64,000 bases of DNA. It comes from Asparagopsis taxiformis (taxonomy: Eukaryota; Rhodophyta; Florideophyceae; Bonnemaisoniales; Bonnemaisoniaceae). The stretch covers positions 1-64,000 of the forward strand of contig JALQPE010000403.1 of assembly GCA_030407315.1 (NCBI GenBank), written 5' to 3'. Made by a program: the position numbers and the translations under genes. The notes below the pieces were generated by a model. It did no database searches, was not told where the DNA came from, and saw only the letters and a list, made by a program, of their open reading frames with translations. Below, in pieces: positions 41,327 through 52,400 of the stretch (position 1 is the stretch's first letter; each line of letters begins with the position of its first letter).

Positions 41327-43810
41327 GCTAAAGCTTCGAACATAGGTACAAGCAATCCAGGCGAATGGAACTGGAAAATACTGTTTCGGACATACTTCCC
41401 ATCGGACTTCCCCTTGGTTTGCGAAGTAAACTATTTGTTTACATATCTGTTTGAGGTTGAATCAAATGTTAGTGCATTTGTGGAACAAGTGTTTGAGGAA
41501 GAAGAATACGTCATAGATGAGAACGTGTTCAGTGCTGTTGCATCTCACATGTTTGGGAATGGTGAACAGCGTAGCTTACAATACTGCCGTGCCCTCTGCT
41601 TATCGCGATGCTCCAAGTGTCTGAAATTTAAAGGGATGTATACTTTTTACGTCCAGAACAAGTCTAGTTGCAGTTTAGTCTGCAATACATGCAGAAATGA
41701 TATCTGCATTGACCAATCACCATCCAAAATTTATGCCAAGTATTACATAGATTTTGTGGATGCAAAAAGTTCATTTGTTAGGCGATCCCATGAGACCAAT
41801 GCTGCAGCTGCAACTGCGATGAAGTTCTCGCTTGAGTGCAGGTATGAAAGCTGGATGATTGATATGCCCCCTGCAGCAGGTACATCATCGGATCGCTACG
41901 TTTTGGAGCGCCAGTTCTGCGATATGATTGGTGCTACTGAGAGTTACAGATATGCAAGAAACGGCGGATCAAAGTCGAACTCGCAGTTTATATGCTCCCA
42001 GAGATCACGGAAAAGGCCCCAGTCATCCAATAAACGGCAAAAAGAGTCTTCGAAGCAGTACAATTGCGGAGGCTCGATAAGTTTCTCATACTCTGGTAAA
42101 GCAAAACTGAGTATTACTGTGAAACACGCGGTGATGCATGAAAGATGCGAGACAAAAATGACGCTATCTGTACCTGCCATATCAAGAGTGTCACAACTTA
42201 CGGAATCTGGACTTGCTCCGTTCCAGATATGCACTATCTTACGAAAAGAGTTCGCCACTCCATTCCAATACAATAACGTCTATTATTGCTGGCTGGAAAG
42301 CATTGGAAGCATGTTTAAACGTGGGAAAGATTCCAAACTTTCTGCCGATCAATTTCTGATCGACAGTAAGGAATTTCAAACGATTTGGGAACAGAAAGAA
42401 CCTTACGGTACTGGTTTTCTAACAAATCTCGGCAAGCAACTGTCAGCAAAGGTACCTATCCGGGAGGTATTTATTGATTCAACTTATAAAACGAACAAAG
42501 AAAAGCTAGAATTGTTTGCTTTGATCGGTTCAGTAATGGGGACAGGGTTCCCGCTGGCATATATGTTACTGGAGAGCAGTTCAACAACTTTTCCAGATTG
42601 TCCAACGCGGCAGCAATCTATTTGTTTATTCCTTTCCTCTGTAAGAGCCTTTCTGCCATCTTTAAAACCCTCCTTTTTCTTCTCCGACAAAGACAAGGGG
42701 CAACTAAACGCCATTTCCACATCTTTCAAGATGAACGCATCTATCTGCCTCTGGCACATGAAGCGGGCGATAAAACGGAAGCTAAAGCAGCTCCAATCTA
42801 CAGGAACTTTGAATTATGATCCCGATCGCGAGAATGCGATACTGTCAGTTATCGATCGGCACTATCACATGCACCCATTTTTCATGCCAAGCCTGAAGTT
42901 TGATACCATGCAAAAAATAGCAATTGAAGAGCTTTTTGGTTTGTTGAAACTACCAGCAGAGAAGAGCATACTAGACTATCTCTATGAGCATTGGTACAGT
43001 GGAAAGACTTTTTTCCTTTGGGGACGGCGTACTGAGGGAGAAATTGCTCTGAGTAAGACTACAATGAAAGTGGAAGCTCATTGGTCCATGCTGAAACGAC
43101 TATATTTACTGCCGTATAATAGGCCCCGAGTAGACTTGCTATTGTATGTACTCGAAAATCAGATCATGCCGAAGTTTACCATGGAATATGTGTTACTCGA
43201 ATCGGGGTCGAAGAAGCCAAATTGGTGGAAAAGCTTTTCTGCAGAATGGAGGCAATTGCAGTCCCGTACGAGCTCTGGAGCTTACGTTGCAAGATCAGGA
43301 GACTGGCTGTGCACATGTCAGTACTTCATTCGAAGCTCGAACTTCGTTTGCAAGCATGTAATTGCCGGGAAGCCTCTTCCGGCATATCGTGATATTATCC
43401 GCCGAAGGTCACCACCCTTCATTTCTATCCAGCGCATAGAAGGGCAACTGATTGCCAATTATGACTGTTTTTTTAGTCCTAATTCATTGATACTGGGGCA
43501 GCAAGACTATTCATCATTGCATAATGGCGATGCACACATCTCAGAGTGTGATTTTGATGCTCCGACACAGATTCAATCTGCTATGGTTAGATCAGACCAA
43601 CTGATGGCACGTGTTGATGAAATTACCAAATTTTTGAGTGAACATGCCACAGAGCTTTCGAAATACGAAAACGGTTTACCACAACTCGATTACCTTGTGA
43701 ACAATATACTGCAACGTGTCCAGCGATACAAAACTTCAGTGCTAGAAGCCACTTCACAGCGGACCATTCAGCGAACCTGGGCAAACCCAGACGTACTTTT
43801 CCTCCCATGA
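41327..43810 (+). CDS. MULE transposase, main part
   Basis: 827 codons continuing the four codons at 26989-27000, giving about 831 residues. A Cys-rich N-terminal region (CSKCLKF...CNTCRND) comes first. The DDE core has FIDSTYKTN (first D), FFFSDKDKGQLNAI (second D) and a CLWHMKRAI block, then VEAHWSMLKRLYL with NRPRVDLL, which supplies the third acidic residue. A SWIM zinc finger CTCQYFIRSSNFVCKHV (CxC...CxH) follows near 43311-43361, as in MULE transposases. No stop or frameshift is present; the gene is silenced only by the 14.3-kb insertion after codon 4. A leftover start at GTG 41318 would be inside the inserted terminus. Confidence 0.9.
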   Translation, partial: AKASNIGTSNPGEWNWKILFRTYFPSDFPLVCEVNYLFTYLFEVESNVSAFVEQVFEEEEYVIDENVFSAVASHMFGNGEQRSLQYCRALCLSRCSKCLKFKGMYTFYVQNKSSCSLVCNTCRNDICIDQSPSKIYAKYYIDFVDAKSSFVRRSHETNAAAATAMKFSLECRYESWMIDMPPAAGTSSDRYVLERQFCDMIGATESYRYARNGGSKSNSQFICSQRSRKRPQSSNKRQKESSKQYNCGGSISFSYSGKAKLSITVKHAVMHERCETKMTLSVPAISRVSQLTESGLAPFQICTILRKEFATPFQYNNVYYCWLESIGSMFKRGKDSKLSADQFLIDSKEFQTIWEQKEPYGTGFLTNLGKQLSAKVPIREVFIDSTYKTNKEKLELFALIGSVMGTGFPLAYMLLESSSTTFPDCPTRQQSICLFLSSVRAFLPSLKPSFFFSDKDKGQLNAISTSFKMNASICLWHMKRAIKRKLKQLQSTGTLNYDPDRENAILSVIDRHYHMHPFFMPSLKFDTMQKIAIEELFGLLKLPAEKSILDYLYEHWYSGKTFFLWGRRTEGEIALSKTTMKVEAHWSMLKRLYLLPYNRPRVDLLLYVLENQIMPKFTMEYVLLESGSKKPNWWKSFSAEWRQLQSRTSSGAYVARSGDWLCTCQYFIRSSNFVCKHVIAGKPLPAYRDIIRRRSPPFISIQRIEGQLIANYDCFFSPNSLILGQQDYSSLHNGDAHISECDFDAPTQIQSAMVRSDQLMARVDEITKFLSEHATELSKYENGLPQLDYLVNNILQRVQRYKTSVLEATSQRTIQRTWANPDVLFLP

Positions 43811-43919
43811 AATAAATCAAGAATATTAAGTCCATCCCGATTTAATCATCAGCCCAAAACCATTGCCTGTTTGTCCCTAAGTGCCCTTCTCGCGGGTGAA
43901 GAACTTTCCCGTCCGATAT

Positions 43920-44932
43920 ACGCGGCCAGGAACGTTTCCAGCCAGTTTACGCTTTGCAGTTTGTCAGCACAGAGCGAACCACAGTCGGTGCAGGTGGTTG
44001 GTAGGTGTGGTGCGACACAAAGGGTGAGCAGTGTTGCAGGCTGAGTGCGCTTGGTGTTTGGCAGGTTCAGATAGACAGGCGGGGCGCAGCGTACAACTGC
44101 GTGGCGGTGTGGAATTGGGAGGCGGCGTGACGCTGTGATGCACACAGTGCAGGCGGGGGCGAGGTAAAGCTGCGAGGCTGTGTGCAAGTGAGAGGCGGTG
44201 TGAAGCTGTGATGCACAGGGCGGGGGCGAGGTACAGCTGCAAGGCGGCGTGCGTGTGCAAGTGGGAGGCGTTGTGAAGCTTCGGTGCACACAGCGCAGGC
44301 GGCGGCGAGTTACAACTGTGAGGCGTCTTGAAGCTGTGATGTACAGGGCGGGGGCGAGGTACAGCTGCGAGGCGGCGTGCGTGTGCAAGTGGGAGGCGGC
44401 GTGATGCTGTGATGCACACAGCGCAGGCGGGAGCGAGGTATAGCTGCGAGGCTGTGTGCAAGTGGGAGGCGGTGTGAAGCTTCGGTGCACACAGCGCAGG
44501 CGGCGGCGAATTACAACTGTGAGGCGTCTTGAAGCTGTGATGCACAGGGCGGGGGCGAGGTACAGCTGCGGGGCGGCGTGCGTGTGCAAGTGGGAGGCGG
44601 CGTGATGCTGTGATGCACACAGCGCAGGCGGGAGCGAGGTACAATTGCGAGGCGGTGTTATGTGTGATCCGGAGTTTGAATGTCCAGCTGTTTCTAAATG
44701 TCGCCGGTATGATAAAACCTGGTTCCTCTTCGGCGGCGGCGGCGGCTCGCTGGCACATTCCAAGTTTGCATACCAAAATATTTCCCAGGATTTCGTACAC
44801 TATCCCAGTACACTGGAAGCAGAGTTTCAAGTGCGTACTGAATTCTAACAACACCTGTCCACTCGCCCCGCGCTACCTCCCAGTCACGCCCAAATCAGTA
44901 TGTGTAATATCCTCTGGCGAATAAAGTCTAGT
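43920..44932 (-). repeat. MULE right terminal inverted repeat
   Basis: About 1013 bp, some 200 bp longer than the left arm because the GC-rich minisatellite has extra units (about 44100-44650). The outer end is identical to the left arm. A 304-codon minus-strand frame runs through the minisatellite and is not regarded as a gene. Confidence 0.9.
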
Positions 44933-44941
44933 CCACGGCCC
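44933..44941. repeat. Target-site duplication of the MULE, right
   Basis: CCACGGCCC immediately after CTAGT; pairs with 26090-26098. Confidence 0.93.
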
Positions 44942-45604
44942 TGTGTCTCAGGCGCGTCCTGACGGGCCTCGCGTGGCCGGGACGTCCACGTGTGGGGGTG
45001 GGGCTGTGTAGTATACGTGGCAAGTCCGAAATTGCAAATATTTACGTTTTCCGCGGAATTCGAATTTCGGCGGATACGACCGGCGACAGCAATGCACGAA
45101 CATTGCTGGCGCATGCGCGCACGCAACCGGCACACGTGTGCAACGAACGTATTGGCAACGGCCAACGGACCAACGGGTCCCTACGTGTGACCCACAAGGT
45201 CCTTTCCCATTCGGGGACGTTACGAGCAGTGTTTACACTGTAAAGCGATGCCATCGTGGCCATATAGGTATTGGCATCGTGCCGGGAGGAAAAGGGGACA
45301 ATTCATCGAACGAGCAACGGCTCTAGTCTACGACTGACTTCTACGTTTACGTTTTGCCTAGCGAGGCTTCGTCTCCGTCGAGCTGCGTACTCCCTACCCA
45401 TCGCCGCACGTAATGCTGATTGCGTGTAGTGCCTCCGGGCTTGGTTGAGAGCGCCTCCGGTGACGTACCACCTCGTTTGCTAACGTAATCCTCGCGTAGA
45501 TTGTTGCGTCGTGACGCTCGTGTCTACTCGCTAACCTATCTCTACCTTTCTACCTACCAATACAGTCAAACACCAGCGGGTGGACTGCTCGTTTCGTTTC
45601 GTAA
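44942..45604. other. Region between MULE and second antisense ORF
   Basis: No gene recognised. It continued directly from 26089 before the MULE arrived, so it holds the junction between the 3' parts of the two chromoviruses. Words such as GGCCAACGGACCAACGGG resemble element A spacer sequence. No copy of the LTR found at 56510-57001 is present. Confidence 0.4.
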
Positions 45605-47894
45605 GGACAGCGTGTCCACTGGCTCGTACCAGCTACTTCGTCACCGAACTATCGTTCCACATCGGCGTTGTGCGATTTGGCCGTACCCGCGAACCTGCCA
45701 TGCGACGCCTATTTCCTCGAAGACGCTGCTGACGAACGGCTCGTACGCCACTTGGCGAGGCTCCGTACCATGCGTCGCGACGAATTCGCGCATCTCGATC
45801 CGTGGGCGGCAGCGCCAAGCGCTGGCTTCTTATTAGACGGGGGCGTTCCGTGGAACGACGTGGAACACGAGGGGGCAACGAGCGAACCTTGGTTTCTCGA
45901 CGCGAGTATGCGCCCTGAGGCGCGCCGCGAACTACGCTTGCGTCGCACGTCCGGATACTTCGTCACGCACCGCGACGTCGAGTTCCGTGAATTCCCCGAA
46001 GATCGTATCGGCGCTTTCTTCCCTCGTTACGACGCGCGCGACTGGCCTGAATCACCCGAATCCTTGTTGGCCCCTTTGCCTTGCGTCTTCCATTACGCGC
46101 CGTCTGTCCTCCTTGGTCTTAACGTCCCTGTCGAAACGCGCTCGTACTTCTGGGCCGTTGCTTTAAGCGAATGGGTCGTAATGGTAGCCTGTGCGTGGCT
46201 CCATGTCGCTTACATCGAGCGTCGCATAGTGTGCTTAAGCGATAAACTTATCGCTGGGATCGAGCGCGTCGGCGGTCGTGCGCGGCGGTTCGTATTCTAC
46301 GGAACACTTGGAAAGTCTTCTATCGGAACATCGCGCTTGCGCATGGGACGAAACGCCCGTCTTCGACGTCGCGCCGGGTATCGATTTCAACGAAGGCGGC
46401 CAATGGTTGCCGTGGAACGCGGAACGCGGCAGTGTGGACTGGGCGCACGGTTCGCTCGGTGTCCATCGTCACACAGAGATTCCGCATCTTTTGTTAAAAT
46501 CGCCGCGAAACCCGTCGCGCAGCGCGTTCGCGCATCTAGAAGCCAATGACGTCGTGACCGTCGATGCCGTATTGTCCGCGTTATCAACCAACGAGCTACA
46601 TGTGATGCGTGCGACCAACTCGCGAGAGTACGCGCAATACCTCGGCATGGCAGCGTTGCTTGCCGTAGAGCGTCGGCGCTTTCGAGACGGTCGGTATTCG
46701 CTATTTTCGGAGGCACCTCGAGCTCCGATCGACGTTACTCAGCTTGACGCAGCGCTGCGGGCGGAGTACGTCAAGGTATACAACGAACTGCAGGAACTGA
46801 AGAAGGCCACTCAAGGTCAAAGTACTGCGGCGGCGTCGGGCGAAGCGAGCGCTAGTGGGGCCGCGGCGGGTGCTGCAGCCAACGTAGTTTCGGCCGTGGT
46901 TGACGACGCGATAGCAAGTGCGGCCGCGGTCGCTGAAGGCGTGGCATCAATTGCACCGGATGCGGCTGAACTGCGAACTCTACTGGCTTAGGCCGAACGA
47001 GCCGGCGAAGAAGCGTTGTCGCGCGTGACGTCCATTGCGCAAGCTCGCGACGACGCCTTAGTCCGCCTTGACGAAGCGAATCGGGCGCGCGACGCCGCGC
47101 ACAAGACGCGAGACGAGGCCCTGTCGCTTTTGCAAGGGGCGAGGGAGGCGCTTACAAAGACTGAGGTCCGCGAGGTGGCGTTAAAACGCAAGGTCGACGA
47201 AGATGCGGTGCGTATGGAACGCATGCAGACAGACATCAATACGATGATGGTTCGGGCGGGCGCGCACAGGAGAAGCGAAGAAGACCTTCGCGCTAAGGTG
47301 ACGGAACTTCAAACTCGCTGCGACGCGGCTTCGGTGGCGCGCGAAACGGCGGAACGGGCGCTTGTCGAAGTCGAAACTAACCTTGGGGCCGAAAGGGAGC
47401 GAGCGGCTGGTCGCCTTACCGCGGTGCGCGATGAATACCAAGCGCACGAGCGGGAAACCGTACGACAAGTCCAAGATACCATCGAGCGCGCGCACCGTTT
47501 GGGTACGGCGTTGAATAACGTCGTGGGTTACCTGCAGCGGTCCCCCGCGGGGTCGGTTGACGAACAAGAATCGGCCGGTGAAACGCAGTCTGTGAGTGGG
47601 CTGCGCGCGGAAGCATCGGTGCGTGGCGCCTCCGAGGGCGTTGGCGTGGGGCGCGGCGGCGCTCGCCCTACGACGCGTTCGCGTGCGGCTGCAGCCTCGG
47701 CGGGTCGGGCAAGCATCCCTCCACTTCGAATTGGCGTACATGATGGGCGCGTCGTTCGGGTGTTGAATCCCGAGCGGCGACGCGGTCACCAGGCAGATAC
47801 GGCTTCAAGCCGTGCTCGTTCGCGCGGTACTGCGGGTAGTTCGTCGAGCCGTCGCACGCGTCGGGACGGCGACACGCGCGCACCACCGCCTTAG
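45605..47894 (+). pseudogene. Antisense extra ORF of element B, one frameshift and one stop
   Basis: Convergent with pol of element B, as in element A. The frame is open from 45605 (no early ATG; first ATG about 45770) and runs to about 46270. The gene then continues in another frame (YAQYLGMAALLAVERRRFRDGRYSL, a helix-rich block) to TAG at 46989-46991. After that stop the same frame carries a long coiled coil (about 47000-47520; DALVRLDEANRARDAAHKTR type heptads) and a basic Ser/Arg-rich tail ending at 47894. The overall plan of globular part, coiled coil and basic tail resembles the element A ORF, and total length (about 740 codons) is similar. I see no enzyme motif. Confidence 0.5.
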
Positions 47895-49471
47895 TTCTCG
47901 TTCCGCCTCGTCGCCTGCTTCGCTGCACCTCCTTCTTAGAATAAACTTGTCTTGCTTTGTGTTCGCCTTTCGCTCCTTTACCCTTGGCGCTTCCCTCTAA
48001 TCGCGAATCATTCGCGCGGCGGCGCGGCCGAAGCATCGTTGCGTACGGCTGGTGCGCTACCACGTCACAGTAATGGCGCGCGGGCCGCGGCTTGAAACCG
48101 TACTTGCCAGATGTCTGCGTCGCCGTTCGGGGGACACATGTACGACGCGCCTATTGTACGCGTGCGGAGTCGGGGCGCATGAGACGGCGGGCGGTCTCTT
48201 GCAGCGGCAGCGTAGCGCTCGTGCGTTTTGGCAAAGAAGGTTGGCGAAAGGGAGGAATCGCAACGTGCATCTTTCGCCCGATGAGAAGGGGCGAGGGACA
48301 AAGGAGGGAGTGCGGTAAGCTGTGAGGGGAGGTTCGTCGCCGTTCGCTCGCGCCGTCAGCTCGCCGTGCGTGATGCCCTTCGTCGCTCGCTAATTTCGTC
48401 GCCTATTCGCTTCGCACTACAGCGCTCGTCGCTTCGCTGGGCGGATTCGTCGTGCGCTTCTTGTGACTAGCGCAGGTCGGCGGGGTTCTACTTGGGGGTT
48501 TATGCGGGGGCTACGTTTTTAGTAGCATGCCTCCGTCGTTCGTCTTCGTCCTTTCGTTAGAGGGGGAGGCATGCACGTAGGTAGCATTTCATTCCCAGTA
48601 GAGACCCGCGTCCTTCCAGGGGCTGGCGTCCTTCCACCAAGTCCATACGTTCCGCTGCAAAGCCGGGCGTGTGATCGACCAATCAGGTGACGACAGCGAG
48701 GTACAGCCCGTCACGGCGCGAGGGCTCGGCTTGGCGGCGGCGCGATACAGGTGTCCCATTCCATGGTGCCTTTCTGAGGGGCAGTTTCCGTGGGACGGCC
48801 GAATTGCTAACTAGCCGGGCCAGCCCGCCTTCGCGATGCCAGCGTCGCTCCCCTTTTTCGCGCGAAAATATGTCGCTGGTTCCAGCGCATTCCGCGGTCC
48901 CAGAGGTAGTCGAAAGCCAGATAGGCAGCGCTTCATTGCGCTAGGCCAGACCCTTCTCGAACTTCGGGAGGCCTGCATTGACTTGCGCGTGCGACGATAT
49001 TGCGTGGGCGACGACGTGGCGGCGCGTGGCGCGAATGCGGCGAAAAATAACCGGGCGCGGACGTCGAGTATTGCGTGGCGAAACGAAAACGAAAGCTTGC
49101 GTGGCGCGATAACGACGAATCTTGCGTGGCGCAATAACGACGATTCTTGCGTGGCGCAATAAGTGGCGGCCCAAGCGTAAGCGGGGGTAGGATGCCATGA
49201 AGGCGCGCCAAAGGCACTTACGCGGCAGGCGTTGCGAGCGCTCGTGGGGCGACTCAGACGCGTGTGCAAATACAAATGTAGACGGCCGTCAAATCGAGCG
49301 CGGTAGTTCGCGTATCCCGTGACGCGTGGCGCTGGCGCTCAGTGCCTAAGTTAAACCTAGGGCGACCCATTGTACAGATGCGCGCGTGTCATTCCAATAA
49401 ACGTCGCGCTATGAGCGACATCGATTCGCCCTGCACCGCGGGGGTATAGAGTATGCAGCGGCGATGGCCAG
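47895..49471. other. Spacer between element B antisense ORF and pol
   Basis: No credible gene. Contains the palindrome TTTTCGCGCGAAAA (48855-48868), matching the one in the element A spacer, and a tandem repeat at 49070-49163. Two converging 3' ends are expected here. Confidence 0.5.
49070..49163. repeat. 25-bp tandem repeat
   Basis: CTTGCGTGGCGCAATAACGA-type units at 49096, 49121 and 49146, with a diverged unit before them. Confidence 0.8.
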
Positions 49472-52400
49472 TTATGCGGGGCGCAGCGGCATCCGCTTGG
49501 CGTCTCGCTTGTTCTTCCGGTGCGTCGCCACGTTTTTAGTTCGTGATGTGTGGCCCCGCGTGCGCGCAGTAGTGCGCTTGATCGCGTCATCACTTTTGCC
49601 GTGGTTCACCTGTCGGCAGCAGCTCTTACGGAGCCCGCGGCTGGCGATGATTTGTCGGAGCGCGTCACTGGTCAAGCCCTGTCGGGCGTCAATTGCGTGG
49701 CGTACGGGATTGCATCCTACGGTTCCTGAGTCGCGCGCTCGCGCGGCTCGGCGACGTGGTTCGCTGCGCGTCGTCGCGCTTCTCCCTGTGGGCGGGTACC
49801 TTCGGCGGGTCTTTCGGCGGTTGTGCGGCGTTGCAGGCTGGCTCGCGATATCGTGCGCGGGGGCCTTAGGCGTGCTTCGGTTCAGGTCTTTGCGGAAACG
49901 TGCGACCAACGGCGCGGGCAGCGAGCTCTCGGGCTCCCACGTATCGTCGCGCGGCGAATATCCTTTCCACCTTACGCGAAAGACGGACGCGCCAGCGTCA
50001 TCGATGCCTTCGGCCGTTAGTTTATCGATCATAAATTCGCGCGCCCCGTACTCAGACTCCCGGTTGACCTTGCGCGTGTTCTCGAAGTCGCGTTCGTCCC
50101 GCCGCGTCGCGCCGTCGGCATTCTCCGCGTCGTTGGTATCTTCCTCGCCGCCGGGCGAATCAGGCGCGCTTGTCGCGTCACGCGGCGCGAAGCGGATACG
50201 ATCGGAGCTAACGAGTTCGGGTACGCGGTCTATTACGATTTCGTAAGTATGGCCATGACAACCTATTACGGGGAAAGGGCCAGAGACGGGGTAGTCCAGT
50301 TTCGATGCACGCGTCTCTTCACTTCGCTGCGCTTGCGTCGTCGCTCCCGCGCGGGTATCCAAGTACACTTGGTCACCCACCTTAATATCCTTATTCACCG
50401 CGCGTACGCTGCGGTCGAAGTCCCGTTTATATCGCGCTTGCGCCTTCTTCAACGCGCTTGCCGCGCGCGCGTAGGCGTCTGATAGCCGCGCTAGGAATTC
50501 CATACGAAGGAATGGCGTACTGCGAATCGTGTCCACTTGTTCCGTACCCAGCGACACAGGGTAGCGCGTGAGCGTAAGCTCGAACGGCGACGTATTCGTC
50601 GAGCGGTGTATCGCGCGGTTGTAGGCGTACGCTAGCGCATCCAAATGCTCATCCCAGTCCTTTCGCTCTTCGTCGACGTAATGGCGCAGCGTCGCGACGA
50701 TGGTACGATTCATTCGCTCGACTTGTCCGTTCGATTGCGGATGATACGTCGTCGTGAATATGTTTCGCGTTCCCATAAGCGCGCACGTTTCCTGAAATAA
50801 CTTCGAGCGAAACTGCGGTCCGTTGTCAGAAAGCAGCGTGCGCGGCGTTCCGTATACAAAGACCCAGTCTCTGCAAAAGGCCTTCGCGACGGCGAGCGCA
50901 GATACGCGTCCGAGCGCGATGAGTCGGCAAAGCTTGCTATAGCGATCGGCGATTACGAGTACGAAGCGGCGTTGTCGCGGAGTCTCGGGTAGCGGACCCA
51001 GAATATCGATAGCGACGTCTTCGAGCGGGCGCGTTGCGGGAAAGAGCTTCAGGGCGTTCGTGTGGCGATATTGCGTAACGCGGTTACGTGCGCACGCGTC
51101 GCACTGTCTCACTGTAGTGTAGACGTCTACGCTCATCATCGGCCAGTAGTACGCGCGTCGGATTGCGTTATACATGCGTCGCGCGCCCGGGTGTCCTGCA
51201 GTCACCGCGTAGTGGTTAGCTCGCAGAATACGCCCCTTAATCGCTTCAGGAACAACTATCTGCGTGGCGTTGTCGAGCGGAGCGGTCCTCATGAGAATCC
51301 CATCGGGGGATAGGTGAAAACGCGATCGCGGCGCGGTTTCGACATCGCGCTTCACGTTTTGGCAGAATTCGTCCGTCGCTTGCTCGCGAATCCACTCGTC
51401 AGTGGACATGGGAGGTTCGATGCACGACCGAGTTGCCAGTAGGCAGTCCAAACTCGGGTAGTATTCTGCGTAGTCGCATAGTAGCGCGGCGTCGGTTCGA
51501 ACGTAAGCGTCCGCGTGCGGTTCAACGATGTTCGCGGCGCCGAAGCAGGGTATCTCGTCAGGTATTTCTGTTTCGTCGCCGCTTCGCGTGGCCATTCGCG
51601 AGAGCGCGTCGGCGATAACATGGCGTTTACCCTTCTTATATTCGACGTCGAACTCGAACTCGGCGAGTCGCAACCGCCAGCGCGCGAGTCGTCCTTCCGC
51701 AGAGGTCATGTTTAGAATCCAGCGCAGCGAATTGTGGTCCGTGCGAACCGTGAACTTCCGTCCTTCCACATACGCGCGTAATAGTAACACTGCCCATACC
51801 ACTGCGAGGCATTCGCGTTCCGTCGTCGAATAATTTCGCTCTGCGTCGTTAAGCGTGCGCGACCAGTATCCGACTGGATGTAATATGTCGTCGTCGGCGT
51901 CTAACTGTAGTAACGCGCATCCGATTTGGCCTTGCGACGCGTCAGTGTCGAGCACATACGGGTGCCCTTCGCGCGGTAGACGGAGGATAGGCGGAGATAT
52001 CATCGCTTGTCGCAATGATTCGAACGCGCGCGTTTGCTCTGGCGTCGGCGCGGGTAGGTTATCTCCTTGGTCCTTCTTCAGCAGCTGCGTAAGCGGCGCT
52101 GCTACGAACGCGAATTTTTCAACGAATCTGCGGTATACGTTGCACGTCCCCAGGAAGCTGCGCAGTTGCGTTTTCGTCGTCGGGTACGTCGCATCGCGCA
52201 GTGCGTCGCATTTCGTCGTCGGCACGGATAGCTTTCTAGGCGAAATAGTATGCCCCAGATAGTCCACTGAGCGTTTGAAGAACTCGGTCTTCGCGAATTT
52301 AAGCGAAACGCCAGCGCGTCCGAGGATTCCCAGTATCTCGTCGACGTGATGCACGTGCGCATTCACGTCGGCGGAGAAGATGATTACGTCATCCAAGTAG

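Larger units (their letters stand above)
26099..44932 (+). mobile_element. Mutator-like element (MULE) carrying a nested 14.3-kb element
   Basis: Both ends read ACTAGACTTTATTCGCCAGA inward and stay identical for at least 150 bases. The whole is flanked by CCACGGCCC on each side. Removing the nested insertion (27001-41322 plus one GTTG) leaves about 4.5 kb: left inverted repeat, transposase gene, right inverted repeat. It landed in the region between the two tail-to-tail chromoviruses. The transposase frame is otherwise undamaged and the ends match, so the MULE was probably active recently, until the insertion. Confidence 0.93.

Noticed and set aside
44942..45604. 3' LTR of element B in this region
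   Set aside because: No stretch matches the 56510-57001 LTR, so the 3' LTR is not called.
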